From an uncultured Clostridium sp. (GTDB lineage: Bacteria; Bacillota; Clostridia; TANB77; CAG-508): 40,139 nt of DNA. The position numbers and the translations under genes were made by a program. This document shows positions 34,195 to 39,009 of this stretch, one piece after another (positions within the stretch are counted from its first letter, which is position 1; each line of letters starts with the position of its first letter). Where the stretch lies: contig CAMMLF010000002.1 of the NCBI GenBank assembly GCA_946497585.1, positions 1 to 40,139 of the forward strand, given 5' to 3'. Under the pieces are notes generated by a model that worked only from the letters and a program-made list of their open reading frames with translations, made no database searches and was not told the origin of the DNA.

Positions 34195-34578
34195 ATGGAT
34201 AAAATGATTTTAACTCAAAGAAATGGTTGTATATGTGATTTAAAAGAAGGACTAAAAGTTCCAAAAAAAGATTGCTTTTATGTAAGTTTAATTCATCAAA
34301 TGGGCGAAAAACTTATAAAAATAGGAATAACAAATAATTTAGCAAGAAGATTTTATGAGCATTTACACAATCCAACTTATGGAAACACAGATATGACAAT
34401 ATTACTTGTAATACCTTGTGCTAGTGAATATGCAGCGAAAAGATTGGAGGATAAAGTAAGAGATTACTTAATCAAATTGGGTTATTATCATTTACCAAAA
34501 GATAGATTTTATATTCCAGATAATGTTCACGAAATTGCAATAAAACACGTTAGAAAAACTTATGTGATAGAATTATAA
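34195..34578 (+). CDS. GIY-YIG-like nuclease (T5orf172/Mug113-like)
   Basis: 127 aa with the ATG behind AAGAAGGGAATTGATTTATT. The core reads CFYVSLIHQ then KLIKIGITNNLARRFYEHLHNP, the pattern of the T5orf172/Mug113 branch of GIY-YIG nucleases: YV strand, K-I-G-x-T, Arg-Arg helix and downstream Glu/His. A later SEYAAKRLEDKVRDYL helix and FYIPDN follow. These domains act as homing-type or host-interaction nucleases; the substrate is unknown. Probably on the transcript of the charged-tail gene upstream, and closed by a strong terminator. Confidence 0.75.
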   Translation: MDKMILTQRNGCICDLKEGLKVPKKDCFYVSLIHQMGEKLIKIGITNNLARRFYEHLHNPTYGNTDMTILLVIPCASEYAAKRLEDKVRDYLIKLGYYHLPKDRFYIPDNVHEIAIKHVRKTYVIEL

Positions 34579-34605
34579 AGAGAACAAATGTTCTCTTTCT
34601 TTGTT
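34577..34605 (+). terminator. Intrinsic terminator
   Basis: Stem AAAGAGAACA/TGTTCTCTTT followed by CTTTGTT. The stem itself uses the GAACAAATGTTC motif seen in the repeat family. Confidence 0.8.
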
Positions 34606-34618
34606 GTCCAAAATAATA

Positions 34619-34694
34619 TTATGTAAAGTTTACATAATTCGGCCCGCGCACAAATGCGCGTGCGGGCACCGGTTTACATAATACCTTTACATAA
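34619..34694. repeat. Intergenic repeat element 9
   Basis: Palindromic TTATGTAAAGTTTACATAA, then nested GC-rich stem GCCCGC/GCGGGC around GCGCA-CAAA-TGCGC, then GTTTACATAA (34,672) and CTTTACATAA (34,685). Confidence 0.85.
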
Positions 34695-34695
34695 T

Positions 34696-34779
34696 AACTT
34701 TACCGTCTCACTACCCTACTTCCGGCTTGCTCGCCGCCGACTCTGTCAAATTTCTTATAGTTTGCGGCCGACCCTCAGC
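34696..34779. other. Intergenic stretch, GC-richer
   Basis: No ORF or promoter seen. GC is higher than in neighbouring DNA (CGCCGCCGACTC, GCGGCCGACC). It separates the early cassettes from the AGCTGG repeat cluster. Confidence 0.4.
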
Positions 34780-34901
34780 AGCTGGACCTAGAACAGCTGG
34801 ATAGCTGGCAGCTGGACCGTACAGCTAGGATTTGTCAGCAGCTGGGTTGTCAGCAGCTGGAACAGCTGGGTTTCAAAAAGCTGGAATTTGCAAACAGCTA
34901 C
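34780..34901 (+). repeat. AGCTGG direct-repeat cluster
   Basis: Eight AGCTGG copies (34,780, 34,795, 34,803, 34,810, 34,840, 34,855, 34,864 and 34,879) plus AGCTAG and AGCTAC variants, all in one direction at 7-17 bp spacing. The last copies run into the promoter at 34,888. Iteron-like; possible binding array for an activator or replication initiator. Confidence 0.7.
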
Positions 34902-34916
34902 AAATTATGCTATAAT
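34888..34916 (+). promoter_or_regulatory. Class 2 promoter a
   Basis: TTGCAA, 17-bp spacer, TATAAT followed by TATTATAGAAA. First of the second promoter class; drives the 113-aa gene. Confidence 0.75.
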
Positions 34917-34952
34917 TATTATAGAAATAAAAAAAGAAGGGAGAAATAAAAG

Positions 34953-35294
34953 ATGACAGATTATGCTATATCAATTTGTAATAGAGTAATAATTTGGAAT
35001 GATGATAATCACGAGAGTGAGGTATATTTTAATGGTGAAAAAGCTGGATATTTGGGAGACGAATTAAATTGTATAACAACAGTAGCTGAACGAGCTGCGG
35101 CAGCTGGGCCAAAGCCAACTATTTGTAAGAGAGTTTATATATTTGACTTGTGTGAAGTGATGGACGATGAAGAAGAAAATAAAGAAGATTTTGAAAAATT
35201 AGTAGAGTTCTTTCAAACAACTACAAGATTCACACCAGAACAAGAACAAGCCATATTTAATGAAGACTACAATAAATTATTAGAACTTATATAA
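34953..35294 (+). CDS. Small acidic protein, unknown
   Basis: 113 aa with the ATG behind GAAGGGAGAAATAAAAG. An N-terminal beta-like region (DYAISICNRVIIWNDDN, SEVYFNGEKAGYLGDEL), then a ERAAAAGPKPTICKRVYIFD segment, and an acidic helical C-terminus (MDDEEENKEDFEKLVEFF). Several Ala/Gly codons are AGCTG-bearing, echoing the repeat cluster upstream. It stands alone between the repeat cluster and the RNA block. No family recognised. Confidence 0.65.
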   Translation: MTDYAISICNRVIIWNDDNHESEVYFNGEKAGYLGDELNCITTVAERAAAAGPKPTICKRVYIFDLCEVMDDEEENKEDFEKLVEFFQTTTRFTPEQEQAIFNEDYNKLLELI

Positions 35295-35302
35295 TTCAAA
35301 AT

Positions 35303-35331
35303 TTGATTTTTACTAAAAATTATAGTATAAT
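35303..35331 (+). promoter_or_regulatory. Class 2 promoter b
   Basis: TTGATT, 17-bp spacer, TATAAT, then ATTATAGAAA. Drives the structured RNA and first tRNA group. Confidence 0.75.
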
Positions 35332-35338
35332 ATAATTA

Positions 35339-35575
35339 TAGAAAAAATAAAAAAATATTTTTTCTAGGAGTCCAAGAATCATTCCTAACAAAGTCCTAAC
35401 TGGTTGGACCGGTAAATTGGAATGTCAGACCTAACTGAAAGAGGAGTTGCTATACTTTACATAGCTGATTAACAACCATAAGTTGTAGTCAAGGCAGTAA
35501 CTTTAATTTATCGCGATACCCTTGACGGATAATGGGACTTCATTCTCGAGTCGTAGCTACTTTGAAGTTCCTTTT
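35339..35575 (+). ncRNA. Unassigned structured RNA, ~235 nt
   Basis: It lies between a promoter and a terminator-like hairpin, with no ORF. Visible helices: CATTCC/GGAATG (35,380/35,419) enclosing GTCC/GGAC; ACAAC/GTTGT (35,472/35,482); GTCAAGG/CCTTGAC (35,488/35,520); and GGGACTTCA/TGAAGTTCC (35,534/35,563) followed by TTTTCT. GC is well above the neighbouring genes. I match it to no known RNA class. It could be a regulatory RNA, a remnant of tRNA-like sequences or a processed leader. Confidence 0.55.
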
Positions 35576-35579
35576 CTAT

Positions 35580-35656
35580 GCACGAGTAGGCAAACTGGCA
35601 AAGCCGCTGGTCTTAGAAACCAGTGTATGAAAGTTCGATTCTTTCCTTGTGCACCA
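35580..35656 (+). tRNA. tRNA-Leu(UAG), short variable loop
   Basis: Acceptor GCACGAG/CTTGTGC, anticodon arm CTGGT-CTTAGAA-ACCAG (anticodon TAG), T-arm GAAAG-TTCGATT-CTTTC, encoded CCA. The variable loop is only 5 nt, unlike normal class II leucine tRNAs. Confidence 0.85.
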
Positions 35657-35663
35657 AACTCTT

Positions 35664-35734
35664 CACGCATTGAGTATAAATAACTGCGCAATGCCCCTGG
35701 CAGAGGGTGGTGAAGTGTCACCGAATATCTGCCA
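35664..35734 (+). other. Structured inter-tRNA segment
   Basis: Contains GCATTG/CAATGC and a perfect 7-bp stem TGGCAGA/TCTGCCA (35,698/35,728) enclosing GGTG/CACC. Acceptor-like but no recognisable tRNA; perhaps a decayed or minimal tRNA. Confidence 0.45.
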
Positions 35735-35737
35735 TAC

Positions 35738-35824
35738 GGATGGATGGCGGAACTGGTAGACGCACAGGACTTAAAATCCTGTATCAGAAATGGTGTGAGG
35801 GTTCGATTCCCTCTCTATCCACCA
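35738..35824 (+). tRNA. tRNA-Leu(UAA)
   Basis: Acceptor GGATGGA/TCTATCC, anticodon arm CAGGA-CTTAAAA-TCCTG (TAA), long variable arm, T-arm GAGGG-TTCGATT-CCCTC, encoded CCA. Normal class II form. Confidence 0.95.
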
Positions 35825-35942
35825 ATTTAGTTTGCATACCTAATCATATAGATTTTCATATACCATTTTGGGTATATTGAACGCACGGCGCCGTCTGTAA
35901 CAGTTCGATTATCGTCCTGACTACGGCAGCCGGTTTATATAT
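35825..35942 (+). other. Inter-tRNA segment
   Basis: No complete tRNA seen. Holds a stem GCCGT/ACGGC (35,890/35,923) around TTCGATT, and TAGTTTGCAT, which recurs at 36,871. Confidence 0.4.
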
Positions 35943-36028
35943 GGGTCAGCGGCAGAGGTGGTGAGCTGCACCAGACTGTAAATCTGGCGTCATTTGACTA
36001 GGAGGTTCGAGTCCTTACTGGCCCACCA
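35943..36028 (+). tRNA. tRNA-Tyr(GUA)
   Basis: Acceptor GGGTCAG/CTGGCCC, anticodon arm CCAGA-CTGTAAA-TCTGG (GTA), class II variable arm, encoded CCA. The T-stem has a weak outer pair. Confidence 0.9.
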
Positions 36029-36076
36029 ACAACTCCCTTCATAAGGTAGCTAGAGCCATAAGTCTAGCACTTATAT

Positions 36077-36151
36077 TCCCGGATAGCCTAACTGGTAGGG
36101 CACAGGACTTTGACTCCTGGAGTGTTAGTTCGAGTCTAGCTCCGGGAACCA
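36077..36151 (+). tRNA. tRNA-Gln(UUG)
   Basis: Acceptor TCCCGGA/TCCGGGA, anticodon arm CAGGA-CTTTGAC-TCCTG (TTG), encoded CCA. Last tRNA before the terminator at 36,194. Confidence 0.93.
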
Positions 36152-36193
36152 GTCTCATTAGAGACATTCCCTTTCTCAAAGTTATACATTGGT

Positions 36194-36231
36194 CAGCTAC
36201 TTGCAATAGAGCTTGTAGCTGGCTTTTGTTT
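36194..36231 (+). terminator. Probable terminator of the first tRNA group
   Basis: Stem CAGCTAC/GTAGCTG followed by GCTTTTGTTT. A smaller GTCTC/GAGAC hairpin lies just after tRNA-Gln. Confidence 0.6.
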
Positions 36232-36247
36232 GCTAATAAACCTTTAG

Positions 36248-36257
36248 GTTTACATAA
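36248..36257 (+). repeat. Intergenic repeat element 10 (single arm)
   Basis: GTTTACATAA, with GTGCGTGC about 50 nt further on at 36,302. The last and most decayed member of the family. Confidence 0.55.
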
Positions 36258-36372
36258 TATGTTTACCGCTGGAGTAGCTGGATGGCAGCTACACCGCAGC
36301 TGTGCGTGCAATTATACTTCGCCGCTAACTAAAAGTCAAGTCTCAGCAGCTACAACTTATACAAGTTAAAAC

Positions 36373-36401
36373 TTGAATTTCATTTTAAATTCTGATATAA
36401 T
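36373..36401 (+). promoter_or_regulatory. Class 2 promoter c
   Basis: TTGAAT, 17-bp spacer, TATAAT, ATTATAGAAA. Followed only by a ~60-nt segment with CCCGGG before promoter d. Confidence 0.7.
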
Positions 36402-36463
36402 ATTATTATAGAAAAAAGAAAAAAGAAAATCAATTTCAACCCGGGAAATAGCAAAATGAAAAT

Positions 36464-36492
36464 TTGATTTTATTTTAAAATTATAGTATAAT
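36464..36492 (+). promoter_or_regulatory. Class 2 promoter d
   Basis: TTGATT, 17-bp spacer, TATAAT, TATTATAGAAA. Drives the tRNA group beginning with tRNA-Glu. Confidence 0.75.
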
Positions 36493-36529
36493 TATTATAG
36501 AAAGAAAAAAGAAAAACAAAAACAAATAT

Positions 36530-36604
36530 GGCGCTATGGGCAAGTGGTCAAGCCACCACCCTTTCACGGTGGAGTCCCCAGTTCGATTCTGGGTAGCGCT
36601 ACCA
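36530..36604 (+). tRNA. tRNA-Glu(UUC)
   Basis: Acceptor GGCGCTA/TAGCGCT, anticodon arm CCACC-CTTTCAC-GGTGG (TTC), T-arm CCCAG-TTCGATT-CTGGG, encoded CCA. Confidence 0.93.
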
Positions 36605-36611
36605 ATTATAT

Positions 36612-36697
36612 GCCGTCTGTCCGGGTTGGTGAGGGAGCTGCCTTGAAAGCAGTTGGCCTGAAAGGGCTTGCAGGTTCGAATCCTGTGGACGGCGCCA
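36612..36697 (+). tRNA. tRNA-Ser(UGA)
   Basis: Acceptor GCCGTCT/GGACGGC, anticodon loop CTTGAAA (TGA), long variable arm, T-arm GCAGG-TTCGAAT-CCTGT, G discriminator and encoded CCA. Confidence 0.93.
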
Positions 36698-36701
36698 AAA
36701 T

Positions 36702-36776
36702 GGCTCGGTAGTTCAACGGTTAGAATACAAGCCTGTCACGCTTGAGACTGGAGTTCAACTCTCCATCGAGTCGCCA
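36702..36776 (+). tRNA. tRNA-Asp(GUC)
   Basis: Acceptor GGCTCGG/TCGAGTC, anticodon arm CAAGC-CTGTCAC-GCTTG (GTC), G discriminator, encoded CCA. Confidence 0.93.
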
Positions 36777-36781
36777 CATAT

Positions 36782-36857
36782 GGGGCCATAGCTTAGCTGG
36801 TAAAGCGCCTGCCTTGCAAGCAGGAGAGCAGGAGTTCGATTCTCCTTGGCTCCACCA
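36782..36857 (+). tRNA. tRNA-Ala(UGC)
   Basis: Acceptor GGGGCCA/TGGCTCC, anticodon arm CCTGC-CTTGCAA-GCAGG (TGC), encoded CCA. Unpaired spacer with hairpin GTAGTTTG/CAAACTAC (36,870-36,903) follows. Confidence 0.95.
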
Positions 36858-36912
36858 CTAAAGGGTTTTGTAGTTTGCATCCTCACCTATAAAAACAAAC
36901 TACTACTTATAT

Positions 36913-36988
36913 GCGGCATTAGCTCAGATGGTAGAGCACTTGACTTTTAATCAAGGGGTCGAAGGTTCGAATCCTTCATGCCGCACCA
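36913..36988 (+). tRNA. tRNA-Lys(UUU)
   Basis: Acceptor GCGGCAT/ATGCCGC, anticodon loop CTTTTAA (TTT), T-arm GAAGG-TTCGAAT-CCTTC, encoded CCA. Confidence 0.95.
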
Positions 36989-37140
36989 GCGCCCTCTTTA
37001 GCTAGACAGAGGTTAAAACAATCTAGCACCCAGTACTGGTTTTAGTTTTGGCTCTTGGGTTCGACTCCCACGGTGCGGTGGGGATTACTGCGCCGAAGCT
37101 TAACGGTAAGCCTCCTACATTAGAGTAGGGAAGAGAAGAG
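36989..37140 (+). other. tRNA-like fragments, possibly a broken or permuted tRNA
   Basis: A T-arm-like GGG-TTCGACT-CCC and CGGTGC (about 37,050-37,077) come first. About 13 nt later comes GCGCCG followed by a D-arm-like and an anticodon-arm-like segment (CCTAC/GTAGG), with no T-arm after it. CGGTGC can pair with GCGCCG as an acceptor stem. Both halves could also be decayed tRNAs. Confidence 0.4.
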
Positions 37141-37147
37141 TCAAAAC

Positions 37148-37176
37148 TTGATTTGAAATTAAAATTGTGATATAAT
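37148..37176 (+). promoter_or_regulatory. Class 2 promoter e
   Basis: TTGATT, 17-bp spacer, TATAAT, TATTATAG. Drives tRNA-Val to tRNA-Thr. Confidence 0.75.
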
Positions 37177-37199
37177 TATTATAGTAAAGAAAAATAAAT

Positions 37200-37275
37200 A
37201 GTCCCTTAGCTCAGCTGGGAGAGCGTCGCCCTTACAAGGCGAAGGTCGTTGGTTCGAGACCAACAGGGACTACCA
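37200..37275 (+). tRNA. tRNA-Val(UAC)
   Basis: Acceptor AGTCCCT/AGGGACT, anticodon loop CTTACAA (TAC), T-arm GTTGG-TTCGAGA-CCAAC, encoded CCA. Confidence 0.95.
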
Positions 37276-37280
37276 TATAT

Positions 37281-37356
37281 TGCGATTGTAGAGAACCGGA
37301 ATCTCGTCAGTCTCATAAGCTGAAGTTAAGTGGTTCGACTCCACTCATCGCAACCA
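37281..37356 (+). tRNA. tRNA with CAU anticodon (Met or Ile)
   Basis: Acceptor TGCGATT/CATCGCA with the seventh pair mismatched, D-arm GAGA/TCTC, anticodon loop CTCATAA (CAT), T-arm AGTGG-TTCGACT-CCACT, encoded CCA. It could be elongator Met or an Ile tRNA needing lysidine. Confidence 0.85.
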
Positions 37357-37363
37357 ATTATAT

Positions 37364-37439
37364 TGGCACATAGCTCAGTAGGTAGAGCAACTGGCTGTTA
37401 ACCAGTGGGTCGGGAGTTCGAGGCTCTCTGTGCCAGCCA
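37364..37439 (+). tRNA. tRNA-Asn(GUU)
   Basis: Acceptor TGGCACA/TGTGCCA, anticodon loop CTGTTAA (GTT), T-arm GGGAG-TTCGAGG-CTCTC, G discriminator, encoded CCA. Confidence 0.95.
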
Positions 37440-37442
37440 TTC

Positions 37443-37518
37443 GCCCATATAGCTCAACTGGCAGAGCACCGCTCTTGTAAAGCGGAGGTTACCTGTTCGA
37501 TTCAGGTTGTGGGCTCCA
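37443..37518 (+). tRNA. tRNA-Thr(UGU)
   Basis: Acceptor GCCCATA/TGTGGGC, anticodon arm CCGCT-CTTGTAA-AGCGG (TGT), T-arm ACCTG-TTCGATT-CAGGT, encoded CCA. Confidence 0.95.
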
Positions 37519-37524
37519 CAAAAT

Positions 37525-37553
37525 TTGACTAAAAACTAAAATTATGATATAAT
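37525..37553 (+). promoter_or_regulatory. Class 2 promoter f
   Basis: TTGACT, 17-bp spacer, TATAAT, AATTATAGAAA. Drives a short transcript without an ORF. Confidence 0.75.
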
Positions 37554-37559
37554 AATTAT

Positions 37560-37651
37560 AGAAAATAAATAAAAAATTAGCCGATATGTTCAAAAATAAT
37601 AGATAAAGTAGGCGAAACCCTCGTAAAAATACTACTTTCCCTTCTTTTTAT
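37560..37651 (+). ncRNA. Candidate small RNA with own promoter and terminator
   Basis: About 90 nt from the promoter to the stem AAAGTAG/CTACTTT (37,605/37,632), which is followed by CCCTTCTTTTTA. No start codon with a ribosome site and more than a few codons. The layout is that of a stand-alone small RNA; its target is unknown. Confidence 0.5.
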
Positions 37652-37671
37652 AAGAATTAACAACAAAAAAT

Positions 37672-37700
37672 TAGACAAAAACTTAAAATTATGATATAAT
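37672..37700 (+). promoter_or_regulatory. Class 2 promoter g
   Basis: TAGACA, 17-bp spacer, TATAAT, TATTATAGAAA. Drives the 111-aa gene through a ~120-nt leader. Confidence 0.7.
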
Positions 37701-37707
37701 TATTATA

Positions 37708-37826
37708 GAAAGAAAGAAAAAACAACCTAATTTCGATATAAACGGTTAAAAAATAACCGAATATATAAAAATAAAATAGGGTCACGACCTTAACGTGAGA
37801 GCCGAAAGGCAGAAAGGTGGTCAATT
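37708..37826 (+). promoter_or_regulatory. Structured 5' leader that can mask the Shine-Dalgarno
   Basis: Hairpins CGGTTA/TAACCG, CACG/CGTG and GCC-GAAA-GGC. ACCTT (37,787-37,791) can pair with AAGGT (37,814-37,818), which is the ribosome site of the 111-aa gene. Candidate translational switch. Confidence 0.5.
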
Positions 37827-38162
37827 ATGGCAGATAAAATAACAAAAGCAATGAATGATGGAGCTGCAAGAAGCAATGCAGTAGAAGTTTTAGGATTAGG
37901 AGCATATGCAAAAGTATCAAATACTGAATATGCATTAACTGTAAAAGATTTAGAAGGAAACGACAAAGTCGTAGTAGTAAAATTAACTGTTCCAAAAAAT
38001 CAAACTTCAATAGATGAAATGGTATCTGCTTATGAAGCTGAAAGAGCAGAAGTAGAAGCTAGAAAAGCTGAAAGAGAAGCTGAAAGAGCTGCTAAGAAAG
38101 CTGCTAAAGCTAACAAAGCAAACAAAAAAGCTAACAAAGAAGAAGAAGTAGTAGAATTCTAG
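37827..38162 (+). CDS. Charged-tail family protein, copy 3
   Basis: 111 aa with the ATG behind AGAAAGGTGGTCAATT. It starts MADKITKAMNDGAARSNAVEVL, has strands YALTVKDLEGNDKVVVVKLTVPK, and then a long Ala/Lys/Glu helix ending KKAAKANKANKKANKEEE. It matches copies 1 and 2 in plan and in the V-x-V-P-K strand. Its codon use is cleaner and more Ala-rich, which hints at high expression. The tail resembles basic histone-like tails, so DNA or RNA binding is plausible. Its structured leader suggests translational control. Confidence 0.7.
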   Translation: MADKITKAMNDGAARSNAVEVLGLGAYAKVSNTEYALTVKDLEGNDKVVVVKLTVPKNQTSIDEMVSAYEAERAEVEARKAEREAERAAKKAAKANKANKKANKEEEVVEF

Positions 38163-38166
38163 TAAC

Positions 38167-38195
38167 AGCAGGGCATAGACCCTGCTTTATTTTTA
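38167..38195 (+). terminator. Intrinsic terminator
   Basis: Stem AGCAGGG/CCCTGCT, 6-nt loop, then TTATTTTT. The next gene 19 nt on has no promoter, so readthrough must supply it. Confidence 0.85.
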
Positions 38196-38213
38196 GAAAA
38201 GGAGGTACTATTT

Positions 38214-38570
38214 ATGACAGAGCGCGAAAAGTCTAATTTGCTAAGAGAAGCAGAACTTAAAAAAATTAAGAAGTATTATGAAGACCAAGGATATATATGT
38301 GAAAGAATATTATCTCAAAATTCTCCCTCTTCTATAATTCTATTTACAGAAGACCAAGAGAAAAATGAAAGATATATTGAAATAAAATTTATTGTCAAAA
38401 AGCCTGAATATGAACCTGATGACGATATAGAAGAATTTAAAGCTGAAATTGAGAAGAGGGCGGTTAAACAAGTAAAAGCTGATATAAATAAACTTCCAAA
38501 GAAAGAACGACTTGCCGCCGAACAACAAGCTAACAAGAAAGTAAAAGAAATAATAGAAAGCTATAAATAG
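38214..38570 (+). CDS. Charged-tail family protein, copy 4 (divergent)
   Basis: 118 aa with the ATG behind AAAAGGAGGTACTATTT. An N-terminal helix (MTEREKSNLLREAELKKIKKYY), strands SSIILFTEDQEKNERYIEIKFIVKK, then DDDIEEFKAEIEKRAVKQ and a Lys-rich helical tail. The layout follows the other three family members, but identity is low, so membership is tentative. Expressed downstream of copy 3 by readthrough of the terminator at 38,167, hence probably at a lower level. Confidence 0.6.
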   Translation: MTEREKSNLLREAELKKIKKYYEDQGYICERILSQNSPSSIILFTEDQEKNERYIEIKFIVKKPEYEPDDDIEEFKAEIEKRAVKQVKADINKLPKKERLAAEQQANKKVKEIIESYK

Positions 38571-38584
38571 CTTTCTTTCTTTTT
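38555..38584 (+). terminator. Intrinsic terminator
   Basis: Stem AGAAAGCTA/TAGCTTTCT with the stop TAG in its 3' arm, followed by TTCTTTTT. Confidence 0.85.
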
Positions 38585-38671
38585 GCCCTTTAATAAGTAA
38601 AACGCTTTCTAGCGCAAATTGTGCGGGCCATTATCCCACAAATTCCACTAAAAGTCAAGCGCAAACATAAA

Positions 38672-38707
38672 TAAAAAAAAGAAGAGAGTAGCCGTGTCTA
38701 CTCTCTT
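38672..38707 (-). terminator. Intrinsic terminator of the minus-strand RNA unit
   Basis: Minus-strand stem AAGAGAGTAG/CTACTCTCTT with a 6-nt loop, then a long T-run (complement of 38,671-38,681). Converges with the plus-strand terminator at 38,555. Confidence 0.9.
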
Positions 38708-39009
38708 GAATTTCATTCTAACCGTAGCTTGTATGCCACTACTTTAAGGGGTCAAACAGCTGCAGCTGTCACCTTTATACTCTCCCAGTTATATTACTTT
38801 TCTATCGCCCATAACGTCAAGATGAAATGGACTTCACATTCACACTAGGTTCTGGTATCCCATTACCAAGTGTCCCTCTGTGCGTTTCGGTTTCAGCTTA
38901 CCTAGTTAAAGCCTACAATAGTGCAGTGACCTTGAAACCGTCGTCCCTAGTCTCAGCGCTATCGCTAACTTTGTTCGCATAAGCTGAATTGACATATATG
39001 TAACACAGC
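38708..39009 (-). ncRNA. Unidentified structured RNA, ~300 nt, minus strand
   Basis: Follows the 59-aa gene on the same predicted transcript and ends at the terminator at 38,672. No ORF with a ribosome site. Plus-strand coordinates of helices: CGGTTTCA/TGAAACCG (38,888/38,933), ACACT/AGTGT (38,842/38,869) enclosing TGGTA/TACCA (38,853/38,864), ACAGC/GCTGT (38,756/38,765), and a competing ACTAGGT/ACCTAGT (38,844/38,900). GC is far above the genome average. It does not show RNase P, tmRNA or group I intron signatures I could confirm. Confidence 0.6.

Noticed and set aside
35580..35656. Amber suppressor tRNA
   Set aside because: The anticodon is TAG, which reads CUA (Leu); an amber suppressor would need CTA.
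27087..36257. CRISPR array made of the GTTTACATAA repeats
   Set aside because: Repeats are only about 10 bp, irregularly spaced by up to kilobases and in both orientations; no cas genes.
36039..36311. Minus-strand 90-codon ORF
   Set aside because: It overlaps tRNA-Gln and the terminator on the other strand and has no ribosome site.
38708..39009. RNase P RNA, tmRNA or group I intron
   Set aside because: I looked for the RNase P conserved boxes, a tRNA-like domain with CCA and intron P7-type pairing. A GAGACTA string was present but the partner elements were not.
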